DNA of 64,000 bases from Cryptomeria japonica (taxonomy: Eukaryota; Streptophyta; Pinopsida; Cupressales; Cupressaceae), in contig NC_081412.1 in NCBI RefSeq assembly GCF_030272615.1, positions 40,106,791 through 40,170,790 on the forward strand. The letters are read 5' to 3'. The notes below the pieces were generated by a model. It did not search any database. It was not told where the DNA came from and worked only from the letters and a program-made list of their open reading frames with translations. Shown piece by piece: positions 1 through 11,551 of this stretch. Both the position numbers and the translations under genes were made by a program. How positions within the stretch are numbered: the stretch's first letter is position 1; every line of letters begins with the position of its first letter.

Positions 1-150
1 TCTATCAAATATAATTTTCTGAAAGAGAATGTTGAAGCAAAATAAACGATATTGGTTTATGTGAATACTAAAGAGTAGATTGCAGATATCTTTACTAAGC
101 CTTTGCCTAAGGAAACTTTTGAATATCTCAGAGAGTAGAGTGGGGTTATA
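1..150 (+). pseudogene. Copia RNase H C-terminal remnant (element A)
   Basis: This is the last part of a Copia polyprotein, cut by the window edge. RNase H degrades the RNA strand during reverse transcription. The frame beginning near base 5 gives IKYNFLKENVE, a stop, and then IADIFTKPLPKETFEYLRE, the hallmark C-terminus of plant Copia RNase H. Two stops interrupt it. One is a TAG just before IADIF, where these proteins usually have Gln. The 3' LTR at 537 follows after about 390 bases of untranslated sequence, so this is the 3' end of one plus-strand element. It is not functional. Confidence 0.85.
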
Positions 151-536
151 CCTCACCAGTAGAGACTTAGACAGCTGATGATTGGCATCAAACCGATAGA
201 ATTAACAGAGAAACCTTTTTCTAGATTTGATGGAGGAGACCTACTTCTCAGGGGGAGTAGTTGGATTTAACAATTGGTTATTATAATTGGTTGTATCTGC
301 TATTTGTATTTCTTTGGCATTTGATGCCAAAGGGGAAGAGATATCTATGGAAAAACAAACATTATCCTTTGGGGAGAGATTACTTATTGGGGGAGAGATA
401 TATACTCTCTGCATTTGTATTTTGATTTCTGGTATTGATCTATTCTAGAGATTGTTGGTTTTTGGTTTTTGGCAATTTGTTTTGGCACTTAGATGTTTTT
501 CCATGTTGTGTTGCCATCAATTCCAAATAGGGAGAT

Positions 537-1647
537 TGTTAGTATTATGGATGTGTTGCATTGGTTTTGTCATTGATGTCAACACTTATCAACACTTATC
601 CTTCTAGAGATCTTTGGTTATGTTGGACCGACACATTATGTTCACCAGCAAGATTAGTGACTTATGCACAGTCACCGGTATATTGTTGACCGACAAGTTA
701 TATTGTTCACCAACATTGAAGATGACTTGTTATCATCTGGAGATCACTTGGTTATGTCGAAGACATGGTTTGGACACTTGGTTTTGGTAGTTTGGTTGTT
801 GGTCTAATCGGGTTGGCATATTTTCTATTATTGACAAAATTGGTCTAGGTTATGGACCGACATGCATTATCTATTCCAAATCAGCACAACACGATATGGA
901 GATGATTTAGTCAATTGGATATTGTTGTAAATGTATTGAGCCAACATGATGCATTGCATCTTGACTTATCTGTAATTGATTTAATTGTAATATTCTTAAT
1001 TAGCTGACCTACACATTTGGTCTTAGGTTTTGGTATATATGTAAGATCTCATTTGTGGGATGATGTGAGAAAGGAAGAAAAAGATAGAGAGATGGTATAT
1101 GGTTATGGTATTGTAACATGGTATGTGCGAATATTGAAGATCATATGAGAAGACCATAGAGAAGGTTCAACGAAGGTTTGAAGGTGATTATCGGAGCTTA
1201 ACTGGTACTGAATCCAACATTGGAGATTCTACTTTGAGCAGTACATTATCATTGGATTTAATCATCCAATTGTAGTTAGTGTGACTCCTATTTTGTGATT
1301 GAGTAGTGAGCTCTAGGCGGTTGGCCTTTCTGCATATGCAGACCCCATTTGTATACACATACTATCTGTAGTAGTATAATCAAATTGTGGGTAAGGTTTC
1401 CCATAGTGGTTTTTCCCCTTATAGGGGTTCCACGTACAAATCTTCATGTTATGTGTTGTGGATGTTGTTTCTCTTTCTATTTCATGCATTAAGTTTCACC
1501 GGTATTGATATTAACTGTTAAACGGTTAACCGACATTAAGTTTGGTTTACCAGTATTAAGTATCAAGTTTGATTAAGTTATATTTGGGTTTAAATTAATT
1601 GACAACTGATTCACCCCCCCCCTCTCATTTGCCTCCAGGTCCTAACA
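537..1647 (+). mobile_element. 3' LTR of Copia element A (1111 bp)
   Basis: The LTR begins TGTTAGTATTATGG and ends GGTCCTAACA, giving TGTTAG/CTAACA terminal inverted ends. A weakened polypurine tract (AAATAGGGAGAT) lies directly upstream. Near the 3' end it has the ATTCACCCCCC block shared by most Copia LTRs in this window. The 5' partner lies outside the window, so the target duplication cannot be checked. Copies of its first 80 bases recur at 47608, and its two ends recur in the short solo LTR at 55733. Confidence 0.8.
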
Positions 1648-1966
1648 TATTCCGGATTGATGTGGTGATGCTACTATTGAAGGGGAGTAGTTAGTTTGGT
1701 GATTTGGTGGTTTATGATTTTTCTTTGATATTTATGTTAGATCTCTGGCATTAATGTCAAAGGGGAAGAGATATTCATGTGAAAAAATTAATGAGATATA
1801 TACTTTAGGGGGAGAAATTTGCAAAACTTAACTGGGATATCATCTATAGGGAGAGTATGGATAAGAACTTCATTGCTATATTCTTGTATGGAAGATTTGT
1901 TTGGCATCTATTGGCACTTGGATGTTTTTCACATCTAGTGTTGCCATCAATGCCAAAGGGGGAGAT
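1648..1966 (+). other. 3' untranslated region and polypurine tract of Copia element B
   Basis: This short non-coding stretch lies between the end of LTR A and the start of LTR B. It contains purine blocks such as AGGGGAGTAG and CCAAAGGGGAAGAG. It ends in the classic polypurine tract TGCCAAAGGGGGAGAT immediately before the TG of LTR B. The simplest reading is that element A inserted into the 3' untranslated region of element B. The other flank is outside the window. Confidence 0.65.
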
Positions 1967-3197
1967 TGTTGGCCATTTGGAGGAATTGATTATGTTTTTC
2001 ATTGATGTTTTGTCATTGATGTCAACACTAGTTGTTTTGGCTGCTTTATAGGTATCCTTTTGGTCCCAGTAGGCTGTTTGGTTTCTGGTTGATAAGATCA
2101 TGATGACCGATATACTCCAATATGCTTTGGCTTATGGAATTAGCTTAGATCTACTATTAATGCTACTCATATTCATGTTCAGTCAGTTGGTTTTTATTTG
2201 GTGATCTGATGTTATCCTGTATGCTGATAAGCTTGGTTTATTGATCCGGTGAGGAATTCAGTGATAGACCTTTGTTGAAGATTTTTTGATGTTATGTAGA
2301 AGAAGTGTTGGTGTGGCTTCTAGTAGAGATTCAGGATGCTGACGGTGTTCATGTTTGAGACTTGGATGACTGGGATAATTTATTTAGCGTGTGTGGACCT
2401 AAATTGGGTCCGGTTCTATCTAGGTTATGGACTGACTTAATGTAATGTGTTGTTTGGTCTTCTCAATGTTCTTTTGGGATGTCTTATGGGTTGGATATTA
2501 TTTGTTTGGTCTCAGGCCAACATATTTTGTAATTATGTAATAGTTTTATTGTCTGGTGGCCGACCTTATTGTTTGTGGTTGAGGGTTTGTATATATATGA
2601 TGTAAGATCTCATTGTAGATCATATAAAAGGATGATATAGGAGAGAATAATGTAATAATCATTCATGCAGAGGATTTGGTCGATCATAGGTGATCGAGTT
2701 GGGTTAATGCAAGAGTATTAAGGCCTTCGGTATTGAGCTTAACCAAAACTATATTCAGGCATAGGAGATGCTATCATTGCAATTCATTCTTTCTTCTGGA
2801 TTGTAGTCTGGAATTTTATGTAGTTAGTGAGACTCCTTTTGTAATGAGTAGTGTACTCTAGGATATTGGCCTTCCTGCAAGTGCAGGCCCCTCAATTTGT
2901 AATCACATACTTACTACAGAAGTATTATCTGATTTTGGGTAGGCTTCCCTCCATGGTTTTTCCCTTTATCAGGTTTTACATGTAAAAATCTTGGTGTTAT
3001 GTGGATGGTATCTATTCTCTAATTGTTGGTTGTGCTTAGTTAGTGTATCTGCTATTTTGGAAATTAGTTTATGAATTTCGGTATTGATCTTATGTGTTCA
3101 AGTATTAAAGTTTTAATTGCTTAAGGTTTTGGTAATCTTGTGACAATTTATTCACCCCCCCTCTTAGTTGTGTTATGGTTATTTGATTTGTCTAACA
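1967..3197 (+). mobile_element. 3' LTR of Copia element B (1231 bp)
   Basis: It starts TGTTGGCCATTTGG right after a perfect polypurine tract and ends TTTGTCTAACA. The ATTCACCCCCCCTCTTAG block lies near the 3' end. Upstream of it is a conserved region (CATGGTTTTTCCC, then AAAAATCTTGGTGTTATGTG) that recurs in other Copia LTRs of the window. It differs in most of its length from LTR A, so it is a separate family. The end at 3197 is inferred from the CA terminus. Confidence 0.7.
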
Positions 3198-3199
3198 AA

Positions 3200-3256
3200 A
3201 AACAACTATCCAACCTAGAACCAATAAATTACAACTTTGCTTGCTATGAGGCTCCT
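3200..3256 (+). repeat. Direct repeat, copy 1
   Basis: The segment containing CCTAGAACCAATAAAT and CTTGCTATGAGGCT recurs at about 4265-4316 with a few mismatches. The copies are about 1.06 kb apart in the same orientation, and nothing recognisable lies between them. They are too short and diverged to be called LTRs. Confidence 0.55.
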
Positions 3257-4264
3257 GAGGCCCCTTCTTCATACACCCAAGGGGAATAAAAGAACTCAAG
3301 TCCACCAAGTGTAAGTTTGCAATCTATGTGGCCTTCATATCTCCATTCTAAAATATGCTCTTAGTTTTCTTTTTCTCTTTGACTTTCCTTCCTTGTATGG
3401 ATTTGGCTCTTATGGTTACATTGTTTCCACATTTAGGTGAACTCACCTTTAGGTGAATTGATATAGACAACCAAGTTTGACATCAATAAAAACCATCTAA
3501 AATTTGACACAAAATTCTCCAAAAGGTTTACAAGTAGTTATATTGGTCCTTGGGACCTCTATACACCCTTCTCTACACTTGTCTAGTGGTCAAAGGTCTT
3601 GTTTACACACCGTTTCTTCTTTATTTGTTGATCACTACCTTCACAAACTAATATACTAGGAAATTAGACTTACTGGTTAAAAGAAGCATGTGAAAACTTT
3701 AATATGGAGATGAAAAATCTTGGGATATGATACATGAAACATTGATATGCCTCGCCACCCATTTTTGTGGTGTTTCAATGGTGGAGGGAAGATTAATGCA
3801 TTTAAATTGCTCACTGGTTACCCGACCTAGGGTTTCTACCAGTCTAGAATGAAAATACAATATCTTTCTTGATACTTAATAAAAAAAATGAAACCAAGAC
3901 CAAAATAAAATATAATCAAGCCATCTTCATCCCCAATTGGTATTAGGATATGGAATTGGAAGTAAAGTCTATACAAGTTGGGTTTGCAGCAAAAACATGA
4001 TAAATGTACTGAAAAATGATGTTTTCATTCACCAAATTCACCAATAAAAGTTCTCCAACCCCAAATTAAAGTTGGAAGATTACATCTATAAACTTTTCAC
4101 CATACAATTTACTCCAACCATTCAACCAATCAATTTGTTAACAAAAACAACTTTTTGACAGCTTTTGGAAAGTTGCTTGATAATTTTTTGAGCAACATCA
4201 CAACTTCCCAAAACGGTTCAAAATGGTGCCAAATGGTTATAATTAACCTTATTAGGCTTAAAAA

Positions 4265-4316
4265 AAACTATCTAGCCTAGAACCAATAAATGACAACTTT
4301 TCTTGCTATGAGGCTT
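4265..4316 (+). repeat. Direct repeat, copy 2
   Basis: This is the partner of the repeat at 3200-3256, with the same CCTAGAACCAATAAAT core and the CTTGCTATGAGGCT end. It may be a relic of a segmental duplication or of an old element. Confidence 0.55.
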
Positions 4317-4684
4317 ACTATGCCCTTGTATCATTGATAAATTCTAAATTGTAAAGATGCATACATGTTTTCTTCCTATGATATCTTTCCAATTCTTGTT
4401 CATGATGTATTTATTCCATATCAGGTGAATACTTTGACATAGTCTTATTTAACGTTGTCCTTTTATTTCCCATCTCCTTCCTTTGAAAAAATGCTCCTTG
4501 AAAATTCCACATCAATAAAATTGACTTCAAAATGTTTTCTTTATAAAAAATGTGAATTATCCTTCAATTTTGATTTCTAAAAAATGAAAACAAAGCATTT
4601 ATATTTATATAAAAATGTTTATAGAAAAAAATATTGGCCAACAGGGGGTTACATAGGCCATATTGTATCGAACATGGTCGTTAT

Positions 4685-5996
4685 TGTTGGCAACAAGGCA
4701 AAAAATTGAAAGGGGGGAGTGAATCGGTTTTCTCAAAAACTTAACTTAAACACAATTTCAGATCTGATAAATAATAGTGAAAGCATAAATCAAAACCACA
4801 TCAATAACACACATAACACCAAGATTTTTGATATGGAAAACCCGATTAAAGAAAAAACCAAAGTGGGAATCTACCCACAATATGATGATACTGTGTTAGA
4901 ATTATATGAAATAATACAATGGGGAATGTACATGCATTTAGCCACACTGCTTAGAGCTCACTGCTCAAACACAACAACAATAAGGGCTACCATCCTAAGG
5001 AAGAATCATTGTCTTACAAAAATATTTGGATTACATCTAGAAGATCATGAATTTATAAAATAACATCTCCTCATGCCTAGTTATAGTTCTAGTTAAGCAC
5101 ATATACTTTTCTTTCACGCTTCTTTTCTACTTCTGAAAGATCAAAGTATTATTTGCACATCTTACACATTTGTAGGTGTCATAGATACATCCACAACATG
5201 ATATTACATTAATTTATACATCTCATCAACCTATCTTTCAAGGTCAAATCAACCCATAACACAAATTACAAATTATAACCACACATGCTACAATAATACA
5301 TTCAGACCAAAACAATGTCAGCTAAGATAGTATGGACCGAAACCACCACCTCAAACATGAAAGAACTCCAAGAATTATGCCTCAAACATCTGTAACATGA
5401 TATAATCATCATGTCGATCAAGAATATAAAGAACACCACCGGATCAAGGAAAATCATCAACAACAAGCACAACAATCAATGCATACCACCAACACAAATA
5501 GGACAGGCATCATGAATAACCACAACAACAACTGCAATATCACCACTTACTAGAATCTTCATCATCATTATACCGAACTTCAAGAACACTAATTGAACTA
5601 ACTATCAAACTGAAAGATACACTTGTGGAGCTCCAAATCATGAACCATTTGAATTGAGGACACACTAGAACATCCCAAACACTCTGCCAACTCCACACAC
5701 CAAGATATTGCAATGTGGAGAAAAATCCAAAACACAGATCAACATTGAACAACAAAAAAACCAACCCCAATACCGAATCTCATAACTTGATCAAATCTCC
5801 ATGCGAACCTCTAAAACATTATCTGAATCAAATAGAGATACTTATCTCAAAACCCTTTAATCCACAACAACTCATTTGTAACACATTGGCCAGACCAACT
5901 TACTTAATTTGAATGCAAAATTGGAACACAAAGAGGAATATGTTGACATCAATGAAAACAACACATTCCAACAAACTTCTCAACAATATCCAACGA
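4685..5996 (-). mobile_element. 3' LTR of minus-strand Copia element C
   Basis: On the minus strand the LTR ends CCTTGTTGCCAACA at 4685. It carries the ATTCACTCCCCCC block about 25 bases from that end. Its start near 5996 follows a G-rich tract (GAAAGGGGGGGAT). The first bases read CGTTGG instead of TGTTGG, so the start is mutated or off by a base. The length is about 1.31 kb. It differs in sequence from the LTR at the other end of this element (7776), which is odd. Confidence 0.6.
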
Positions 5997-6329
5997 TCCC
6001 CCCCTTTCGCATTGATGACAAAATATGATGTGAAAAACAATCAATGCAAAGAAATAAAATAATCAGCTCCCCTTAGATCATGCACACATCTCAAAACAGG
6101 TTTTTCACATAGCTCTCTCCCCCCCTTTGACATCAATGCTAAAGGGACATATTGCACAAATATCTCACCCTTGGCCAAACTCTCTCTCCACATATAGACA
6201 TCTAAATCATTGACTACTCCTCCTGAATAGCAGCCACCACACATCATTTTGGATCACAAGATATGACTGTGAAATCCATCGTAGTGATGAAAATCCACGC
6301 ATCTTAGTTCTTATCTAGAGGGGAAATCA

Positions 6330-6430
6330 CCCCTAAATTCTCTCTGAGATACTCAAAAGTATCCTTAGGCAAAGGCTTGATACAGATATCTGCAATTTAT
6401 TCCTTTGTAGACACATAGTCCAATTTTGCA
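6330..6430 (-). pseudogene. Copia RNase H tail, element C
   Basis: Read on the minus strand, this gives a stop, then IADICIKPLPKDTFEYLRE, the C-terminal end of Copia RNase H. The expected Gln before IAD is again a TAG. It is fused almost directly to the region after the protease. Integrase, reverse transcriptase and most of RNase H are therefore missing, a deletion of several kilobases relative to an intact Copia polyprotein. Confidence 0.75.
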
Positions 6431-6434
6431 TATT

Positions 6435-6760
6435 CCTTCATTAAACTCCAACCAGAAACCCTTATTGTTAAGTTGTGCAATACTTAACAAACTATACTTT
6501 AGCCCTTCTACCTAGTAAACATCTTCACAATTTGTTTTTTTATTTAAGGAAATATATCCCTTACCTTTTACCACAGAAGGAGCATCATTGTCTAATCTCA
6601 CCAGTCCTCCATCACAATCCTCCATTCTGAGGAATTTATTTCTGTCACCAGTCATGTGGTGAGTGCAACCACTATCAATTACCCAGTCTCCACACTGATT
6701 TGAACTAGAAATTAGTTCCATATCACTTTCCTCTATGCTATCTTCCTTTACCACTACAAA
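6435..6760 (-). pseudogene. Copia protease and pre-integrase start, element C
   Basis: The minus-strand reading contains WVIDSGCTHHMTGD, with the D-S-G catalytic triplet of the Copia aspartic protease. This enzyme cuts the polyprotein in the virus-like particle. After a stop the same frame continues as VEGLKYSLLSIAQLNNKG and FNEGICKI, the usual start of the pre-integrase region. It then jumps into the RNase H tail at about 6430. Decay and the deletion make it non-functional. Confidence 0.8.
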
Positions 6761-6800
6761 TGCAATCCCTTCTCCATCAGATCCTTATGATTCTTCATCA

Positions 6801-7560
6801 TTAACTCCTTTTTCTGCAAGATATCACTTTGAAGGTATCCTTCCTATCATTGTCAGGACATCTGGATGAAATATGACCTATTTTATTGCATGAGAAAGAC
6901 TTCGGGGTAAGTTTACCTCTACACTTCCCTTTTCCTCTTGGTAGCCTTCTTGCTATTAGGGCCTCAAGCTCATCTTGTTTCCTGTTCTTCAGATAACAAG
7001 ATGTCATGTTCATGAGAATGACTGGTTCTTGTAGTGGAACTAATTTTGGTTTCTTTTCTTCTTATTGTTGGTGTAAGTGTCATGGATGATTTGAAGGCAA
7101 CATCAATCTTAGGAAAACTGTTATCATAGTTGCTTAGTTCAAAGGCAATTAGCTTACCGATCAAGGAGTCAAGTGTAACATTGACTATTCCCAAAAATCT
7201 GAGCTCCTAAATTGTAGAAACCCTTATGGCATATTGTGATAGCATGGTTCTCAAGATTTGCTGACCACATCATCTTCTTTGAGTTTTCCTCCAGCACTTC
7301 TGATGGAATTTACCACATCCTTAATTCTTTTGATGTACTGTTCTATACTTTCTCCTTCTTGTATCCTCATCTCATCAAATTTTCCTCTCAAACTGTCCAC
7401 ATTAGCCTTTTGTACATGAGGATCTCTTCCATAGAGAGTGTTCAACTTCTTCCACATCTCATAGGCTATTTTCAGATCTTAAACCTCAACATACTCATTA
7501 TGAGATAGAGTGTGAGCAATCATATCCATAGTTGCAATGTTATCTTACTTTTCTTTGATT
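6801..7560 (-). pseudogene. Copia gag remnant with degenerate zinc knuckle, element C
   Basis: Gag would form the virus-like particle and bind RNA. Minus-strand frames near 7250-7457 show a typical Copia gag segment (MWKKLNTLYGRD, then KFDEMRIQEGESIEQYI). Frames at 6970-7194 continue it (DSLIGKLIAFELSNYD). A zinc knuckle lies near 6880, read as SFSCNKIGHISSRC, with the first Cys of the CCHC set changed to Ser. The pieces are split by frameshifts and stops. Gag is followed by the protease and preceded by the primer site at 7757-7775, as expected for a minus-strand element. Confidence 0.8.
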
Positions 7561-7756
7561 TGATCTGTAGTGAGAACCCCTGTAGGTTCATTGTACTCAA
7601 TGATTACATGATTATAGTAATGATCTCCTAGAGTTCTTAGGTAGAGCTTCATTCTACCACACCATAATATGTAATTCTCCTTAGAGAACTTGGGGCCCTC
7701 CTTTTGCATCATCTTGGATCTTTCCTTAAGCTATTAAGATCTTCTAAATATAAGGA

Positions 7757-7775
7757 CCAAGACTTCGATACCAAT
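7757..7775 (-). other. Primer binding site, element C
   Basis: The minus-strand sequence ATTGGTATCGAAG lies directly inside the 5' LTR edge at 7776. It resembles the TGGTATCAGAG site complementary to the 3' end of plant initiator tRNA-Met, with one or two changes. Confidence 0.7.
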
Positions 7776-8317
7776 TGTTAGTCCCAATCAGTGCTGAGAG
7801 GAGAGAGGTGAATCAACACTATATCGATTATTGTAGATTTAACCTTAATCAAAACCTCTTAATCAAACTTAACACTTATCAATATAAGCAGTATTGATAA
7901 GAAACATGCACACAAAAATGTAACAAATAAGACTACCAAGATTTACCACATGGAAACCCAAAGGGGAGAAAAGCACGATGTGAGTAGAAACTCAAAAAAT
8001 CTGCACTCTTTTGGAGTACGCTTGGTGAGTAGCCATCCCTGTTAGGAGATTACAAAGACACTATTAGGTGCCACTCGGTTAAGGGATTTTATTTAAGGCC
8101 TATTAGAACATTTACCCTGTTAGAGGTAGCCTTGTTAAAGGACTTAGGATCATCATTTAATATGTCACCCAATTAAGGGGTTTTACAAAGGGACCTATTA
8201 AAGTCCACCTGATTAAGGGATTTTACTGTTGTAGTTATTAGAAAATAATAGAGAGAATGATATGTTGTAATAGCTACTCTTAGCTTAATTAGATCCAAAT
8301 GAAGCTCTTTGGTTTGA
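7776..8317 (-). mobile_element. Truncated 5' LTR of minus-strand Copia element C
   Basis: It starts on the plus strand as TGTTAGTCCCAATCAG next to the primer site. It contains a series of short repeats (GATTAAGGGATTTTA type, 8040-8235) like those in the LTRs of the complete Copia at 16578, read in reverse. It stops abruptly at about 8317, where plus-strand reverse transcriptase coding begins. The outer half is therefore lost, and no target duplication can be checked. Confidence 0.6.
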
Positions 8318-9620
8318 CAAGTGGAAGGTATTGACTTCAAAGAAACTTTTGCACCGGTTGCTAGGTTAGAGGCAATAATATATTTTTTAGCTTTCTCTAC
8401 CTATAAAGGATACAAGGTTTACCAAATGGATGTCAAATCCACATTTTCGAATGGTAATCTTGAAGAAGAGGTGTATTTAGAATAACCAGAAAGATATCTA
8501 TTACATGATAATGAGAGTTTTGTATGCTGGTTGAAGAAAGCCTTGTATGGTTTGAAGCAGGCCCCCAGAGCATGGTATCCTGTTTAGACAAATACTTGAA
8601 AGAGCAAGGATTCTGGAAAGGGAATGCAGACAACAACTTGTATATCAAGGTAAATGGAGATCATATGATTATAGTTATTGTATATGTGGACGATATTATC
8701 TTTGGTGGAGACAAGGACATCAAGTGCAAAGAATTTGCAGATCGGATGAAGACAAAATTTGAGATGTCCATGCTAGGTGAGCTGTCCTATTTTCTTGGTT
8801 TGCAGATGCCACAATAGGAGAAAGGAATTTTCATCTCACAAACCAAGTATTTTAAAGACATGTTAAAAAAGTTTCAAATGGAGGACAAAAAACTGGTAAG
8901 TACTCACATGGTTACCTATTATAAATTGAGCAAACTAAACGAGTCACAGAAAGTAGAGAAGACACTATATAGGTCTATGATTGGTAGTCAGTTATATCTA
9001 ACAACATCTAGACCAGATATAGTACAAACAATTTGCATGGTTGCAAGATTCCAAGCTGTTCCTCAAAAGTCTCACTTAAACATAGTCAGGAGAATTTTTA
9101 GGTACTTGGAAGGATCAATCAGTTATGGCCTATGACATACAAAGAAAGGAGACTTCACTTTGTAGGCTTATACTGATGTAGATTAAGTAGGATGTATTGA
9201 TGTCTGGAAGAGTACAAGTGGAGGTGCTTTCTACTTAGGAGAGTGGTTAGTATCATGGCACAACAAGAAGCAAGATTTAGTGTCATTATCTATTGCTGGT
9301 ATATAGCAGCTGCTACATGTTGTTCACATGTATTGTGGATGAAGCAGACACTAAAGAACTTATAGGTGGAGATACCAGAACCTATTCCAATCTAGTGTGA
9401 TAACTTAAGTGCAATCAACATCTCCAAAAATCCAGTAATGCACTCAAGAATAAAACACATTGCAATCAAGTATCACTTCTTGAGGGAGAAGGTAATAGAT
9501 AAGGAGGTCATAGTAGAGTATGTTCTAACCAATGAGAAGACTGCTACATATTTACCAAGCCACTTCCTTTGGGCACATTTGAGTACTTGATACAAAAGTT
9601 GGGAGTTGTCCCACCACCAT
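8318..9620 (+). pseudogene. Copia reverse transcriptase-RNase H (copy G1)
   Basis: This decayed polyprotein end would copy element RNA into DNA. Reading starts mid-RT with [19 protein letters not shown] and continues with [26 protein letters not shown] and the catalytic YVDDIIFGG near 8679-8705. It then gives SYFLGLQMPQ, a TAG, and EKGIFISQTKYFKDML. The connection region and RNase H follow (SRPDIVQTICMVARFQ, CDNLSAINISKNPVMHS, FTKPLPLGTFEYL), with several stops and frameshifts. Gag, protease and integrase are absent because the segment begins at a breakpoint next to the older minus-strand LTR. It resembles copy G2 at 24678 closely. Confidence 0.85.
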
Positions 9621-9916
9621 GCAACACTTAAATGTGTAGGAAGATGTATGGTTCAAGGGGAGTCAACAATTATTATTATCTTATGACTCTTGAATCATGA
9701 AGCATGGACACAGGGGGAGAATGTGTTTTACCGATTGAAGGCATGAGTTGTGATTCACCTTGTCGAACTTTTGATTTCATAACTACTAAAGAGAGAGAAT
9801 AAGGTTGGAGTCTAATAGTTTTAATGGTGTCAGACTAAGGTTCCCCTTGCCATTGTTGTCAAAGGGGGAGAGAAACTCGTACACAAAGTATTGACATCAA
9901 TTCCAAAGGGGGAGAT
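9621..9916 (+). other. 3' untranslated region and polypurine tract of Copia G1
   Basis: This is non-coding sequence between the RNase H end and the LTR. Purine blocks occur at 9711-9720 and 9867-9873. The polypurine tract TTCCAAAGGGGGAGAT at 9901-9916 sits directly before the LTR start. Confidence 0.75.
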
Positions 9917-10471
9917 TGTTGGCATTGAGTTGTCATTGATGTCAACCAGTATTGCAGGTTACTAGTAGAGTGTATCAACTGGTATGAAGAAGATTGAACT
10001 AGCATAAAGAAGAGAGGTGTGTTCTGAGATGACATATGATATCACCGGTATGAGGTGAGATGTAGGAGTGTGTTGGAATGCTTGAGTGATAACCAGTAAG
10101 GAATAAACTAGCATGAACATTGGCTGCTTATTTGTGATGAAGATTCAAAATGTTATATGAATCACAACAATACCATGTTATGGCATGAAGACATACCGGA
10201 AGGCAAGATGAATTGTCAGGAGGATATGTTGTAGGTAAGAGTGATTGTTCAAAGTGTTGGACATATCGGTAAGGGTTTGTACCATTAGAAGGACTTGTTG
10301 GATGTTCTAGTTTGAATCGACCCTTTGTTGGTGAGTTGAATGCTAATGTGTGCTCTGGGGAGATGAGGTGCAAAACATGCAAAGGTCAGTGAACTGTTCA
10401 TTAGCATGGTTGTTTGTGTAGTAGGTGGTCATTAAATGATAAAATTGCAAATCATGGGTTGATGATAGACT

Positions 10472-10848
10472 TGTTAGAGTAATCGGGTCTTTACTTGATT
10501 AATTAAACAATATTTGTTTAATTATTTAAGTTCCTTTTATCTCTTTTACACTTAAGCTAACTTTAGGTACATAATAATTAATTCTTTTATTAATTATTAT
10601 GTGCAAGCCTAGGGTCTCCCCTTTTAGGGTTTCTTGACCTATTAGAGGTTAATTCTTTCCTTTGTATCATGTATTGATTGATTATCATATTACACATTTT
10701 TGTGAATATTGAGCTCTCATCTTTTTTTAGCATATTTTCTGTGTATTTGTTTTTCCTTTGTTGCTTCCTTGCTACTCCTTGTAACAGGTTTATTCAGCTT
10801 GCAGAGATCATTTGGGCTCCTATGGTGTTGTATTTCTCAACTCTCACA
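10472..10848 (+). repeat. 5' LTR of the 5.9-kb non-coding element
   Basis: TGTTAGAGTAATCGGG to CTCTCACA. It has short AT-rich inverted segments (TTGATTAATTAAACAA) near its start. Most of 10580-10848 matches 16100-16365 with few differences. Confidence 0.88.
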
Positions 10849-10860
10849 TGGTATCAAAGC
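10849..10860 (+). other. Primer binding site of the 5.9-kb element
   Basis: TGGTATCAAAGC abuts the 5' LTR and is complementary to the 3' end of plant initiator tRNA-Met. Confidence 0.85.
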
Positions 10861-11330
10861 TTCAGATTTGCAACTATCTGTTCTTGTTTTGATATTTTTT
10901 GCATTGGAAGTAGATCTGGGGTTTTTCAGAAGTTTTTTTATGCACCTAGTGATAGGCCTTTTTTTTTTCTAAGAACTTTGGGCCTAAACGAACCTCACCA
11001 TCATTCTCAGAAGGCCCAAAAACCCCTATGGTCATATAAAACTTTACTTGTTTCGGCTCCTGAGCCTTTGGGGGTATTTTTTCTCTAGTACTAGGTCGTA
11101 CGGCTCTGGCATGCAGTTCGAGAAAAAAATTTCAAAAAAAATTTGTCTTTTTACGAGATGCAGGTCGAATGATTTTTTTGAACAATTTTTTTTTTCAAAA
11201 ATTAAAAAAATCACAAAAAGGCAAAAGTTAAAAAAAAAAAAAATCAAAATCAAAATTTGGGGTTTCCCCATGGTACGCAGGGTACTGTGGGGCCCCCTGG
11301 ATGCCGCAGGACTCTGCCCTATCAAAGAGA
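10861..11330 (+). other. Non-coding interior of the 5.9-kb element, left part
   Basis: This is T-rich and A-rich low-complexity sequence, with runs of 9-12 T or A at 10961, 11188 and 11230. Open frames exist but show no gag motif, so I call nothing. Confidence 0.6.
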
Positions 11331-11551
11331 GGTCCCCCTACCAGTGCCCGCATCGGCACCCTGCCTTGCGGCCTCCACTGATCCCTATCGGTGCCCTTCT
11401 TTGTCAACTGCCATAGCAGCCCTGTCAGCCACTGCAGCCCTGCCTGCGACCTTCCTACGCTCCGCTGCCATCCGAGCTCCCTACCCCTGCCCATGCCTGC
11501 CCCCACGCTCACTGGAAACTTGACTCTCCCCATCGCCACTGGCCACCGCAG
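11331..11551 (+). repeat. GC-rich segment, copy 1
   Basis: About 220 bases are far richer in G+C than the surroundings and free of stops in more than one frame (Pro/Ala-rich reading). A diverged copy lies at 14533-14735. Both contain CTGGCCACCGCAG and runs such as GCCACTGCA-CCCTGCC-GCGACC. The minus-strand element begins exactly at the end of copy 1. Confidence 0.75.

Larger units (their letters stand above)
3198..4684. other. Non-coding AT-rich spacer
   Basis: I see no gene, polypurine tract or primer site here. The only structure I noticed is a pair of direct repeats of about 55-60 bases (listed separately). It is probably old, degraded repeat DNA. Confidence 0.6.

Noticed and set aside
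1857-2051. 64-codon ORF with a hydrophobic reading
   Set aside because: It crosses the polypurine tract and LTR B start; coincidental.
7236-7508. 90-codon plus-strand ORF
   Set aside because: Opposite-strand shadow of the Copia gag remnant at 6801-7560.
10678-11088. Hydrophobic ORF after the LTR of the 5.9-kb element
   Set aside because: It spans the LTR edge and primer site and is T-rich; membrane-like residues come from base composition.
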